From assembly GCF_001577305.1 (NCBI RefSeq), contig NZ_CP014518.1:3410001-3474000 (forward strand): a DNA stretch of 64,000 nucleotides, read 5' to 3'. The notes under the pieces were generated by a model. It saw only the letters and a program-made list of their open reading frames with translations, did not search any database and was not told the DNA's origin. The stretch is from Sinomonas atrocyanea. Its GTDB lineage: Bacteria > Actinomycetota > Actinomycetes > Actinomycetales > Micrococcaceae. Positions 16,697 through 24,772 of this stretch are shown here, piece after piece. How positions within the stretch are numbered: the stretch's first letter is position 1; the number at the start of each line of letters is the position of its first letter. A program made the position numbers and the translations under genes.

Positions 16697-18181
16697 CTAC
16701 AGGTCCGCGAGGACGCCGCCGGGCTGCTCGACCGCGTCGGCCACGAACCGCAGGAACCCGCCGGCGGTGCCCCCGTCGCAGACCCGGTGGTCGAACGTGA
16801 GCGTCAGCTGGACGACCTTGCGGACCGCCAGCGTCCCGTCGACCGCCCAGGGCCGGTCGATGATCCGGCCCACGCCGAGGATCGCGGCCTCAGGGTGGTT
16901 GATGATCGCCGCGCTGCCGTCCACACCGAACACGCCGTAGTTGTTCAGGGTGAACGTCCCGCCGGTGAGGTCGGCGGGCGAGGCCTTGCCGTCGCGTGCG
17001 AGGGCCGTGAGGCGGCGGAGCTCGCCGTCGAGCTGGCGGGCGCTCATCGTGTGGGCGCCGCGGATGGCGGGGACCACGAGCCCTCGGTTCGTCTGGGCGG
17101 CGAAGCCGAGGTTGACGCCGTCGAACTGGAGGATCTGCTGGCCGCCGTCGCCGGTGCCCTCGATGCGGGTGTTGAGCTCCGGGAACTTCGCGAGGCCCGC
17201 GAGCACGAAGCGCGCGATGAATGCCAGCAGGCTCGGCGCCGATTCGGGGTCGCGGCGCTTGAGGTCGGCCCGCAGGCGCACCAGCTCGGTGGCATCGGCG
17301 TCGACCCAGACCGTGGCCTCGGGGATCTCGGTGCGGGAGCGGACCATGGCCTGGGCGACCGCCTTGCGCACGCCCGCGACCGGGGTCCTGGCGGCCACGC
17401 CCAGCCCGGTGCGCGCGTCCACCTCCGCCGTCGAGGGCACCCCCTGGGATGCCGAAGTCACCCCTGGGGACGCCGAGGTCGCCCCCTGGGATGCCGACGT
17501 CACCCCGGCCGACTCCACATCGCGGCGCATGATGAGCCCGTGGGGGCCCGTCCCGGAGACGAGGGAGAGCGGCACGTTGAGGTCCCGGGCCAGCCTGCGG
17601 ACGATCGGCGAGACGACGCGCACGGCCTGCTCCGGCGCCGTCGTGCGCGGCGGGGCCGCGGTGACGGAAGCGGGAGCCGACGACGCCGCGGCCGCCTTGC
17701 GCCGCCGGGTGCGCCCGCCAGCCGTTCCCGCGGGGGTGCCGTAGCCGATGAGCACGTTCCCGGAGCCGGAGGCCTGGCTCGGCTGGCTCGGCGGGCGCGC
17801 CCCGGCACGCTCCTCGGTGCGGTACTCCTCGCCGGCCGACGCCCCGACCTCGCGCGCCCCAGGGGTGGCCTCGCGCGCCGCCCCACGGGTGGCCTCGCGG
17901 TCCCCGGGGGTGACCTCGGCGATGGTGATGAGGGGGGTGCCGACGTCGATCGTCGACCCCGCCTCGCCGTGCAGCTGGGCGACGGTGCCCGCGAACGGCG
18001 TGGGCACCTCGACGACCGCCTTTGCCGTCTCGACCTCGGCCACGGGCTGGTCCACGGCCACGGTGTCCCCGACGGCCACGAGCCAGCGCACGAGCTCGGC
18101 TTCGGTCAGGCCCTCGCCGAGGTCGGGGAGCAGGAACGTCTTCTGTCCAGTGCCGCTCTGGGCGGTCAGCGCGGTCGCCAT
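16697..18181 (-). CDS. bkdC: Branched-chain 2-oxo acid dehydrogenase E2 (dihydrolipoamide acyltransferase)
   Basis: Acyltransferase core of the Bkd complex, 494 residues. The lipoyl domain covers 14-90 with lipoylated K54 in VETAKAVVE. The E1/E3-binding domain lies at about 190-222, and the catalytic domain ends with the active-site block DHRVCDGG. Two linkers are unusual: 89-115 and 226-250 consist of 7-residue repeats (EATPGAR and GVTSASQ types), each coded by about 21-nt tandem DNA repeats. It follows E1beta by one nucleotide. Branched-chain specificity is favoured over pyruvate because of the Lrp regulator and the separate E1alpha and E1beta. Confidence 0.9.
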   Translation of the reverse strand: MATALTAQSGTGQKTFLLPDLGEGLTEAELVRWLVAVGDTVAVDQPVAEVETAKAVVEVPTPFAGTVAQLHGEAGSTIDVGTPLITIAEVTPGDREATRGAAREATPGAREVGASAGEEYRTEERAGARPPSQPSQASGSGNVLIGYGTPAGTAGGRTRRRKAAAASSAPASVTAAPPRTTAPEQAVRVVSPIVRRLARDLNVPLSLVSGTGPHGLIMRRDVESAGVTSASQGATSASPGVTSASQGVPSTAEVDARTGLGVAARTPVAGVRKAVAQAMVRSRTEIPEATVWVDADATELVRLRADLKRRDPESAPSLLAFIARFVLAGLAKFPELNTRIEGTGDGGQQILQFDGVNLGFAAQTNRGLVVPAIRGAHTMSARQLDGELRRLTALARDGKASPADLTGGTFTLNNYGVFGVDGSAAIINHPEAAILGVGRIIDRPWAVDGTLAVRKVVQLTLTFDHRVCDGGTAGGFLRFVADAVEQPGGVLADL

Positions 18182-18182
18182 G

Positions 18183-19292
18183 TCAGTCCTCCCACTGCAG
18201 GTCGTCGAGTGCGTCGAGGATGCGGTCGACGCTGGGCAGGTAGTAGTGCTCGAGCTTGGGCGGCGGGAACGGGATGTCGAACCCGGTCACGCGGCGCACC
18301 GGGGCCGCGAGCGAGTGGAAGCAGCGCTCCTGGACCCGCGCGACGATCTCGGAGGCCACCGAGGCGAAGCCCGGCGCCTCGGCGACCACCACGGCGCGGC
18401 CGGTCTTGCGCACCGACGCGGCGACGGTCTCGTCGTCGAACGGCACGAGGGTGCGCACATCGACGACCTCGACCGACCGCCCCTCGGCGGCCGCGGCCTC
18501 GGCGGCCGCGAGTGCGGTCGGCACCGAGGGCCCGTACGTGATGATCGTCGCGTCGGTGCCCGGCCGGGCCACCACGGCGGCGCCGTCCACGCTCAGCCGC
18601 CGCCCGCCGTCGTGCGTCCCTGCGGGGGTGCCGCGAGGGGTGCCGTCCGGGGAGCCGGCGGCGTCGAACTCGGCGCGCAGGGCGGCGAGGTCCACGAGGT
18701 CCTTGGACCAGTAGAGCTTCTTGGGCTCCATGAAGACCACGGGGTCGTCGCTGGCGATGGCCTCGCGGAGCATGCGGTACGCGTCCTGGACCGTGGCGGG
18801 GGTGAAGACCTTCAGCCCCGGGGTGTGCGCGTAGTACGCCTCCGAGGAGTCGCAGTGGTGCTCCACGCCGCCGATCCCGCCGGCGTAGGGGATGCGGATC
18901 ACGAGCGGCAGGCGGACCGCCCCGCGCGTGCGGTTGTGCATCTTCGCGATGTGGCTCGCGATCTGCTCGAACGCGGGGTAGGCGAACGCGTCGAACTGCA
19001 TCTCGATCACGGGGCGCAGGCCGTTCATCGCCATGCCGAGCGACATGCCGGCGATGCCGGACTCGGCCAGCGGGGTGTCGAAGCAGCGCTGCTCGCCGAA
19101 CTCCTTCTGGAGCCCGTCGGTGATGCGGAAGACCCCGCCGAGGGTGCCGACGTCCTCGCCGAACACGACGACGTTCTCATCGGCGCGCATGGCGTCCGCC
19201 ATGGCGGTGGTCAGGGCCTTGGCGAACGTGAGGGCCTCGGGTGCTGGGGTGCCGGCCGCGCGGGCGGCGGCGGCTTCGGCGACCGTGCTCAT
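18183..19292 (-). CDS. bkdB: Branched-chain 2-oxo acid dehydrogenase E1 beta
   Basis: Beta subunit of the TPP-dependent decarboxylase, 369 residues. GEDVG occurs at 45-49 and the catalytic glutamate E77 in LAESGI, and the transketolase C-terminal domain begins at about 240. Between the pyrimidine domain and the C-terminal domain there is a Gly/Pro/Thr-rich insertion at about 213-230 (SPDGTPRGTPAGTHDGG) that I do not expect in family members. The ATG at 19292 overlaps the E1alpha stop in ATGA. It pairs with E1alpha to form the alpha2beta2 E1 enzyme. Confidence 0.9.
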   Translation of the reverse strand: MSTVAEAAAARAAGTPAPEALTFAKALTTAMADAMRADENVVVFGEDVGTLGGVFRITDGLQKEFGEQRCFDTPLAESGIAGMSLGMAMNGLRPVIEMQFDAFAYPAFEQIASHIAKMHNRTRGAVRLPLVIRIPYAGGIGGVEHHCDSSEAYYAHTPGLKVFTPATVQDAYRMLREAIASDDPVVFMEPKKLYWSKDLVDLAALRAEFDAAGSPDGTPRGTPAGTHDGGRRLSVDGAAVVARPGTDATIITYGPSVPTALAAAEAAAAEGRSVEVVDVRTLVPFDDETVAASVRKTGRAVVVAEAPGFASVASEIVARVQERCFHSLAAPVRRVTGFDIPFPPPKLEHYYLPSVDRILDALDDLQWED

Positions 19293-20485
19293 GCTCGGCG
19301 CTCCTCTCCGGTGGTCTCGTCGGCGGACTGCTCGCGGGCCTGCTCCTCGGCGAGGGACGCGGCCTGCTCGCGCAGCTGCGGGGTGGGCTCGGTGAACACG
19401 TAGCGGAACAGGTCCTGCGGGTCGGGCTGCGCCTCGGCCCCCAGGCCGTCGCGGAGCTGGCGGGCCACCTCCTCGGCGTCGGCGGCGAACGCGGCCTCCG
19501 TCTCCTCGGCGAGCACGCCCTCGGAGCGCAGGTACTCCCGCATCCGCTTGAGCGGGTCCTTCTCGGCCCAGGCCGCCACCTCGGCGTCCTGGCGGTAGCG
19601 CGTGGCGTCGTCGGCGTTGGTGTGGGCCTGCATGCGGTAGGTGTAGGCCTCGACGAGGAGCGGCCCCGAGCCGGCGCGCGCGAGGCGGACGGCGCGGTCC
19701 AGGACGGCGAGGAGGGCCACGGCGTCGTTCCCGTCCACCCGCTCGCCGGCCATCCCGTAGCCCACGGCCTTGTGCGCGATCGAGGGCGCGACCGTCTGGT
19801 GCGCGAGCGGCACGGAGATGGCGTACTGGTTGTTCTGCACGAAGAACACGACCGGGAGGTTGAAGACGGCCGCGAAGTTGAGCGCCTCGTGGAAGTCGCC
19901 CTCGCTCGTGGCGCCGTCGCCGCACATCGCGAGGACCACAGTGTCCTCGCCGCGCAGCTTGGCCGCGTGCGCCACGCCCACGGCGTGCAGCAGCTGGGTG
20001 GTCAGCGGCGTGGACTGGATGCCGACCTTGTGCGCGTGCGGGTCGTAGCCGCCGTGCCAGTCGCCGCGGAAGAGCGTCATCGTCTCGACGGGGTCGACGC
20101 CGCGGGTCATGACGGCGACCGCGTCGCGGTAGGTGGGGAACATCCAGTCGCCCGCGCCGAGGCACAGCGCGGCGGCGACCTGGCAGGCCTCCTGGCCATG
20201 GCTCGAGGGGTAGACCGCCATGCGGCCCTGGCGCACGAGCGCGGAGTTCTGGTCGTTGACGCGCCGGCCGATCACGAGGCGGCGGTAGGCCTCGAGGAGG
20301 TCCTCGGCGGGGGGGATCGGGTACTCGTGGCCCGGAGCGGAACCGCGCTCGTCCTCGGGACGGAGGCTCCCGGCCTCGTCGAGGATCTGGATCTGCGGCA
20401 CGCGGCCGTGCACCGGGAGCATGTAGTCCTCGATGCTGATCCCGAAGCTGCGGATGGCCTCCTGTGCCTCGGCGGGAAGGGTCAT
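19289..20485 (-). CDS. bkdA: Branched-chain 2-oxo acid dehydrogenase E1 alpha
   Basis: TPP-binding alpha subunit, 398 residues, which decarboxylates 2-oxo acids from Val, Leu and Ile. The cofactor motif begins GDGATSEGDFHEALN and ends with VQNN. The phosphorylation-loop region YRMQAHTNADDATRYR is well conserved. The ATG at 20485 has a near-perfect ribosome site (AAGGAGGAG) and is preferred over the longer frame to 20563. It is the first gene of the bkd operon and divergent from an Lrp/AsnC regulator. Confidence 0.92.
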   Translation of the reverse strand: MTLPAEAQEAIRSFGISIEDYMLPVHGRVPQIQILDEAGSLRPEDERGSAPGHEYPIPPAEDLLEAYRRLVIGRRVNDQNSALVRQGRMAVYPSSHGQEACQVAAALCLGAGDWMFPTYRDAVAVMTRGVDPVETMTLFRGDWHGGYDPHAHKVGIQSTPLTTQLLHAVGVAHAAKLRGEDTVVLAMCGDGATSEGDFHEALNFAAVFNLPVVFFVQNNQYAISVPLAHQTVAPSIAHKAVGYGMAGERVDGNDAVALLAVLDRAVRLARAGSGPLLVEAYTYRMQAHTNADDATRYRQDAEVAAWAEKDPLKRMREYLRSEGVLAEETEAAFAADAEEVARQLRDGLGAEAQPDPQDLFRYVFTEPTPQLREQAASLAEEQAREQSADETTGEERRA

Positions 20486-20528
20486 GGCTCCTCCTTGGTA
20501 CGGCGCTGGACTTCCCCTCAAGTATCCG

Positions 20529-20600
20529 CTTCGGTAGCCATTCGTATGCAGCAAAGGCGTCAATCGTGGAATACTGGTGTCGATTTGCTTGCTACTGAAG
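20529..20600. promoter_or_regulatory. bkd operon promoter and candidate Lrp-type operator
   Basis: On the minus strand a -35 TTGACG (20558-20563) and a -10-like TGGCTA (20535-20540) are 17 nt apart and point at bkdA. An inverted repeat, CTTCGGTAGC (20529-20538) and GCTACTGAAG (20591-20600), has one mismatch. One arm overlaps the -10 and the arms lie 52 bp apart. The position between regulator and operon fits an Lrp/AsnC site that wraps DNA, though that is inference. Confidence 0.5.
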
Positions 20601-20635
20601 ACGAATCGTCAGGATGAGCTGCGTCACAGGAGGTT

Positions 20636-21124
20636 GTGATGGACGATCTGCAGGCCGGCCGCGAGGCTCCACGGCCGGCGGCCCAGCCGAGGGAGCTCGA
20701 CACCGTGGACCGCGCCATCCTCGACCAGCTCACCGAGGACGCGCGACGGTCCGTGACCACGATCGCCGAGAACGTGCACATCTCGCGCGCTCACGCCTAC
20801 AACCGGCTCGCGCGGCTCCAGTCGGACGGTGTCATCACGAAGTACACGGCACTCGTCGACCCCCTCAAGGCCGGGCTGCGCTCGAGCGCCTACGTGACCC
20901 TGAAGGTGCGGCAGCAGACGTGGCGCGACCTCCGCGAACGGCTGCGCGCCATCCCCGAGGTGCACCACATCGCGCTCGTCGGCGGGGACTTCGACGTGAT
21001 CATCCTCGTGCGCGCTGTGGACAACACGGACCTGCGCCGGGTCGTGTTCGACCAGCTGCAGAGCATGCCCGGCGTCCTCGACACCCAGACCTTCCTCGTC
21101 TTCGAGGACCTGGACACCCGCTGA
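20636..21124 (+). CDS. Lrp/AsnC-family regulator (BkdR-like)
   Basis: DNA-binding regulator of 162 residues: N-terminal winged helix-turn-helix at about 22-65 (LDTVDRAILDQLTEDARRSV onward) and a C-terminal RAM/AsnC effector domain from about 80. A strong AGGAGG lies before GTG-ATG, so the first residue may be either codon. Divergent orientation to bkdABC suggests it senses branched-chain amino acids or oxo acids and controls that operon, as BkdR does in other bacteria. Its 3' end faces a large mirror array. Confidence 0.85.
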   Translation: MMDDLQAGREAPRPAAQPRELDTVDRAILDQLTEDARRSVTTIAENVHISRAHAYNRLARLQSDGVITKYTALVDPLKAGLRSSAYVTLKVRQQTWRDLRERLRAIPEVHHIALVGGDFDVIILVRAVDNTDLRRVVFDQLQSMPGVLDTQTFLVFEDLDTR

Positions 21125-21151
21125 CCCGGCCCTCTCCCCCGCCCCCCGTTT

Positions 21152-21425
21152 CGGGTACGCATCTCGTCGCCCTTTTCGGCTCTCGGGTACGCATCTCGTC
21201 GCCCTTTTCGGCTTTCGGGTACGCATCTCGTCGCCCTTTTCGGCTTTCTGGTACAGATCTCGTCGCCCCTGTTGGGCTTTCTGGTACAGGCCGGTACGCA
21301 CGACGGCGGGTTCCCGACCCGCGCGGGCCGGGAACCCGCCGTCGTGCGCACCCGCAACGGCGAAAAGCCGACGAGATGCGTACCCGAAACGGCAAGAACG
21401 CGACGAGATGCGTACCCGAAACGGC
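21152..21425. repeat. Mirror array, 32-nt period, with central 19-bp hairpin
   Basis: Direct units carrying GGTACGCATCTCGTCGCC start at 21152, 21184 and 21216, with a diverged one at 21248 and a fragment at about 21281. A strong hairpin (21298-21347) follows. Two inverted units with CGACGAGATGCGTACCCG then lie 32 nt apart, ending at about 21425. The array fills most of the 322-nt gap between the Lrp gene (+) and gadB (-). No coding potential is apparent in it; apparent open frames are unsupported. Confidence 0.9.
21298..21347. terminator. 19-bp perfect hairpin at the centre of the 32-nt array
   Basis: GCACGACGGCGGGTTCCCG at 21298-21316 pairs perfectly with 21329-21347, with a 12-nt GC-rich loop. 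It is symmetrical, so it would work for both convergent genes. No U-tract follows, so it is not a classical intrinsic terminator. Confidence 0.7.
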
Positions 21426-21446
21426 CGGGGCGGGGGGGCGCCGGGG

Positions 21447-22880
21447 TCAGTGGTGGAAGGCGCTCCCGTGCTCCGGGTCCGGGAACGGGGTGTCCGCGGA
21501 GTCGAGGAACGCCACCGCGGTGCGCAGGTCCTCGAGGAAGCTCTCCGCGAGGTCCCGGGTAAAGCCGTTGCGCACCACGATCCGCTGCACGGTCAGGTCG
21601 GCGAGCCCGTCCGGCATCGGATACGCCGGCACGAGCCAGCCGTTCATCCGCAGCCGGTCGGAGAGGTGGTGCAGGTTCCAGTTCTGGGTGTGTTCCGGCG
21701 CGAGGCTCCAGGCGAAGACCGGGATGTCGGAGCCGTCGTTCCACAGCTCGAACGGGTCCATGGCCCCGATCTCCCGGGCCAGGTACCCCGCGACGTCCCG
21801 GGACGCAGCGTGCACGGCCCGGTACCCCTCGAACCCCAGCCGGAGGAACAGGTAGTACTGCAGGAGCACCTGCGCGCCGGGGCGGGAGAAGTTGAGCGCG
21901 AACGTGGGCATGTCCCCGCCGAGGTAGCTCACGTGGAACACGAGGTCCTCGGGCAGGGCGGCGGCGTCCCGCCACACCACCCACCCGAGGCCGGGGTACA
22001 CGAGCCCGTACTTGTGCCCGGACGTGTTGATCGAGGCGACCCGGGGCAGCCGGAAGTCCCACTCGAGCTCGGGGGCGAGGAACGGGGCGACCATCGCCCC
22101 CGAGGCCCCGTCCACATGGATCGGCACATCGAGGCCCGTGGCGGCCTGTACCTCGTCCAGCGCCTGGGAGATCTCGGCGACCGGCTCGTACATCCCGGTA
22201 TAGGTGACGCCCATGATGGCCACGACGCCGATCGTGTTCTCGTCCACGTACTCCGAGAGCCCGTGCCCGTCGAGGACGGGGTGCTCGTGCGAGATGGGCA
22301 CGTAGCGGGCCTCGACGTCCCAGTAGTTGCAGAACTTCTCCCAGCACACCTGCACCGCCGAGCTCATCACGAGATTGGGCCGCGCGGCTGGCTTCCCCGC
22401 GGCGCGGCGGGCGTGCTGCCACCGGCGCTTGAGCGCGAGCCCGGCCAGCATGCACGCCTCGGAGGAGCCGATCGTCGAGGTGCCGACGGCGTGCTCGGGC
22501 TCGGGCGCGTTCCACAGGTCCGCGAGCATGCGCCAGCAGCGGTGCTCGATCTCGGCCGTCTTGGGGTACTCGTCCTTGTCGATCATGTTCTTGTCGACGG
22601 TCTCGGCGTAGAGCCGGGCGGCCTCGGGCTCCATCCACGTGCCCACGAAGGTCGCGAGGTTGAGGCGGGCGTTGCCGTCGAGCATCGCGTCGTCGTGGAC
22701 CACCTGGTAGGCCGTGCCGGGCAGGCTCTCCCCCGCGGGCAGTGTGAAGCGCGGGAATTCGGTGGCCTCGCCGGGCCGGCTGAAGAGCGGGTTCAGCTCG
22801 ACGTTCGAGGCGGGCTCCCGGCGCCCTCGCCGTCCCCACCCGTCGGAGGCGGGATGGAAGGTGGAACGGGAGGCAGGCAC
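21447..22880 (-). CDS. gadB: Glutamate decarboxylase
   Basis: PLP enzyme (group II decarboxylase, GadB type) that converts glutamate to GABA and consumes a proton, 477 residues with the chosen start. The PLP lysine is K290 in INTSGHKYG and the cofactor aspartate D257 in HVDGAS. The GTG at 22880 is preferred because CAGGAG lies 8 nt upstream; the frame stays open to another GTG 20 codons earlier. No glutamate/GABA antiporter gene is adjacent. The role is probably acid resistance or GABA metabolism. Confidence 0.9.
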   Translation of the reverse strand: MPASRSTFHPASDGWGRRGRREPASNVELNPLFSRPGEATEFPRFTLPAGESLPGTAYQVVHDDAMLDGNARLNLATFVGTWMEPEAARLYAETVDKNMIDKDEYPKTAEIEHRCWRMLADLWNAPEPEHAVGTSTIGSSEACMLAGLALKRRWQHARRAAGKPAARPNLVMSSAVQVCWEKFCNYWDVEARYVPISHEHPVLDGHGLSEYVDENTIGVVAIMGVTYTGMYEPVAEISQALDEVQAATGLDVPIHVDGASGAMVAPFLAPELEWDFRLPRVASINTSGHKYGLVYPGLGWVVWRDAAALPEDLVFHVSYLGGDMPTFALNFSRPGAQVLLQYYLFLRLGFEGYRAVHAASRDVAGYLAREIGAMDPFELWNDGSDIPVFAWSLAPEHTQNWNLHHLSDRLRMNGWLVPAYPMPDGLADLTVQRIVVRNGFTRDLAESFLEDLRTAVAFLDSADTPFPDPEHGSAFHH

Positions 22881-23015
22881 GTGGGCACTCCTGACGTCGC
22901 GTCGGGCCGCAGGACCGGCCGGGCCGGCGGACACCCCCACGCTACCGGCGGCCGCAGGGGGCGTCGAGGACCCTGCGGCATGGGATGGTTAGAGGAGAAC
23001 GCTTCAGGAGGGCCC

Positions 23016-23771
23016 ATGGCGAACGACGGCGGCACGGCCGGACCCTCGTCGCGCCCTCCGTGGGTCGCCGTGCTCGTCGCGGCGTGCGTCGTGGTCGGAG
23101 TGGGCGTGGTCGTGGCCATCGCGGCCCTGTTCATGGGGCCGTCCCCCCAGCCCCCCGCGCCGGGCCCGACGCCGGGCACGGCCGGCGCGGCGGCGCCGTC
23201 GTCCGCCCCAAGCCAGGCGTACGCGCTCAACGACCCGCTGCCCTTCACCGCACGGCCGGTGTGGCACGCCGGGCCGAGTGCCGAGTACCGCCTCACCGCG
23301 GCCCCGGACGAGCTGCGCTACGTCTCCGACGCCGGCTGCCGGCTCTCCTTCCGGGCGGGGCCGCTGCAGGCCGGCGGATCGGCGTCGCCCTCGCGCACGA
23401 CGGCGGCCCCCTCCTCGGCGTCCGCCTCGCCGACGCTGCTCTCGCCCGACCCCCAGACGGCGGCCACGCGCGGAGCGCTGGCTGACGCCATCGCGGCCGA
23501 GCGGAAGGCCTCGTCCTCCGTGGAGGTCACCGAGCAGGGGCTCGTGGTCGTGACGACCCTCGGCTCGGAGGACGGGCCGCTGGTGGACATGGCGGGGGCC
23601 GCGCTCAAGGTCGCGCACGCCGACGGCACCGTCACGTACATGCGTCTGGCCGTACGCGCGGTGCCGTCCGCCCAGTCGTCCGTGGCGATCGCGGCCGAGT
23701 GCCCGAAGCCGGAGCAGGCCGCCACGGCGATGAACCACGCGAGCGTGCACGCGTACCTCGCCGATCGGTGA
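23016..23771 (+). CDS. Membrane-anchored secreted protein, unknown function
   Basis: A 251-residue protein I do not recognise. A strong CAGGAGGG ribosome site precedes the ATG at 23016. Residues 15-39 form one membrane segment. A Pro/Ala/Ser-rich linker (41-65) leads to an extracytoplasmic domain with a short Ser/Ala-rich insert at about 120-150. Only two or three cysteines are visible (in DAGCRLSF and AAECPKP), possibly forming a disulfide. It is divergent from gadB, with 135 nt between the starts. It could be a cell-wall-associated sensor or scaffold; no family could be assigned. Confidence 0.65.
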   Translation: MANDGGTAGPSSRPPWVAVLVAACVVVGVGVVVAIAALFMGPSPQPPAPGPTPGTAGAAAPSSAPSQAYALNDPLPFTARPVWHAGPSAEYRLTAAPDELRYVSDAGCRLSFRAGPLQAGGSASPSRTTAAPSSASASPTLLSPDPQTAATRGALADAIAAERKASSSVEVTEQGLVVVTTLGSEDGPLVDMAGAALKVAHADGTVTYMRLAVRAVPSAQSSVAIAAECPKPEQAATAMNHASVHAYLADR

Positions 23772-23821
23772 GGCGCGGTGCGCGGGCGGTGGGCAACCGG
23801 TGAGCCCTCCTCCGTCTGGGA

Positions 23822-23960
23822 GTCACCTCCTGAAGGTCAGGACCTGTGAGTCACCTCCTGCGGGTTCGCTGGGGAGGCGACCCACAGGAGGTGACCTCCA
23901 GAAGGTGACTCTCAGAAGGTGACCTTCAGAAGGTGACCCACAGGAGGTGACCCTCAGACG
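23822..23960. repeat. Mirror array, 14-nt period
   Basis: Left arm: units at 23822, 23836 (diverged) and 23850 with core GTCACCTCCTG. Right arm: inverted units CAGRAGGTGACY starting at 23885, 23899, 23913, 23927 and 23941, and the start of another at 23955, every step being exactly 14 nt. It lies in the 210-nt gap between convergent genes (the secreted protein and the enoyl-CoA hydratase). Each unit holds AGGAGGTGA or AGAAGGTGA, the complement of the 16S rRNA 3' tail. No gene is evident. Confidence 0.88.
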
Positions 23961-23981
23961 GGCGGGGCGGCCGCAGGCCAG

Positions 23982-24764
23982 TCAGCGGCCGGCGAAGACC
24001 GGCTTCCGCTTCTCCTGGAAGGCCTTGAACCCCTCGGCGTAGTCCTCGGACCCGCACAGGGCCGCCTGGGCCTTGTTCTCGGCGTCCATCGACTCCCAGA
24101 GGCCGAGCCTGCGGTCACGGACCTGCGCCACGAGCTCCTTGGAGGCCACGAACGCCCCCGTGGCGCCCGCCGCGACCCGGGACACGATCGCCCGGGTGGC
24201 GGGCAGCAGCTCCTCGGCGGGGAAGGACCGCGAGAACATGCCCGAGCGCACGGCGTCGGCGCCGCTCATGAGCTCGGCCGTGTAGACGAGGTCCAGGGCC
24301 CGGTGCATGCCGAGCCGCTCGGTGAAGTACCAGTGGCCGCCCGAGTCGAGGGTGGCGCCGAGGTTCGCGAAGGGCGATCCGATCTTGGCGTTGTCCGCCA
24401 CGTACACCACGTCCGTGGCCAGCAGGAGCCCCAGCCCGACGCCGAGGGTGGCCCCCTGCGCGGCGGCGAACGTGGGCGCGGGGAACGCGGCCATCTTCTG
24501 CATGAGCGGGGTGACGAGGCCGCCGAGGTAGCCGAGCACGTCGTCGCTGGCCGGGTCCACGGCGGAGATGTCGCGGCCGGCGCAGAACGCCCGGCCCTCG
24601 CCGCGCAGGAGCAGCGCCCGCACCTCGCCGCGGGAGGCGGCGGCAGCGGCGTCGTCGTACGCGTCGGAGAGCTCGCGGAGGGCGGCCTCGTCGAGGGCGT
24701 TGAGCTTGGCGGGGGCGTCGAGGACTACGTCGGCGACGCCGTCGGCGACGGAGAGGGAGATCAT
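23982..24764 (-). CDS. Enoyl-CoA hydratase/isomerase, phenylacetate pathway
   Basis: Crotonase-fold enzyme of 260 residues, probably PaaG- or PaaF-like. The oxyanion-hole segments are ALLLRGEGRAFCAGRDI and AAAQGATLGVGLGLLLATD, and the expected Glu/Asp positions fall around SPFANLGATLDSGG. The start ATG at 24764 has AGGAG at good spacing and lies 8 nt after the paaE stop, so this is the last gene of the paaABCDE operon. It most likely isomerises the ring epoxide to the oxepin or hydrates the enoyl-CoA; sequence alone does not settle which. Confidence 0.82.
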   Translation of the reverse strand: MISLSVADGVADVVLDAPAKLNALDEAALRELSDAYDDAAAAASRGEVRALLLRGEGRAFCAGRDISAVDPASDDVLGYLGGLVTPLMQKMAAFPAPTFAAAQGATLGVGLGLLLATDVVYVADNAKIGSPFANLGATLDSGGHWYFTERLGMHRALDLVYTAELMSGADAVRSGMFSRSFPAEELLPATRAIVSRVAAGATGAFVASKELVAQVRDRRLGLWESMDAENKAQAALCGSEDYAEGFKAFQEKRKPVFAGR

Positions 24765-24772
24765 GCGGGCTC

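Noticed and set aside
22980..23015. Earlier ATG for the anchored protein before 23016
   Set aside because: The later ATG has a strong ribosome site at proper spacing; the extra residues add nothing recognisable.
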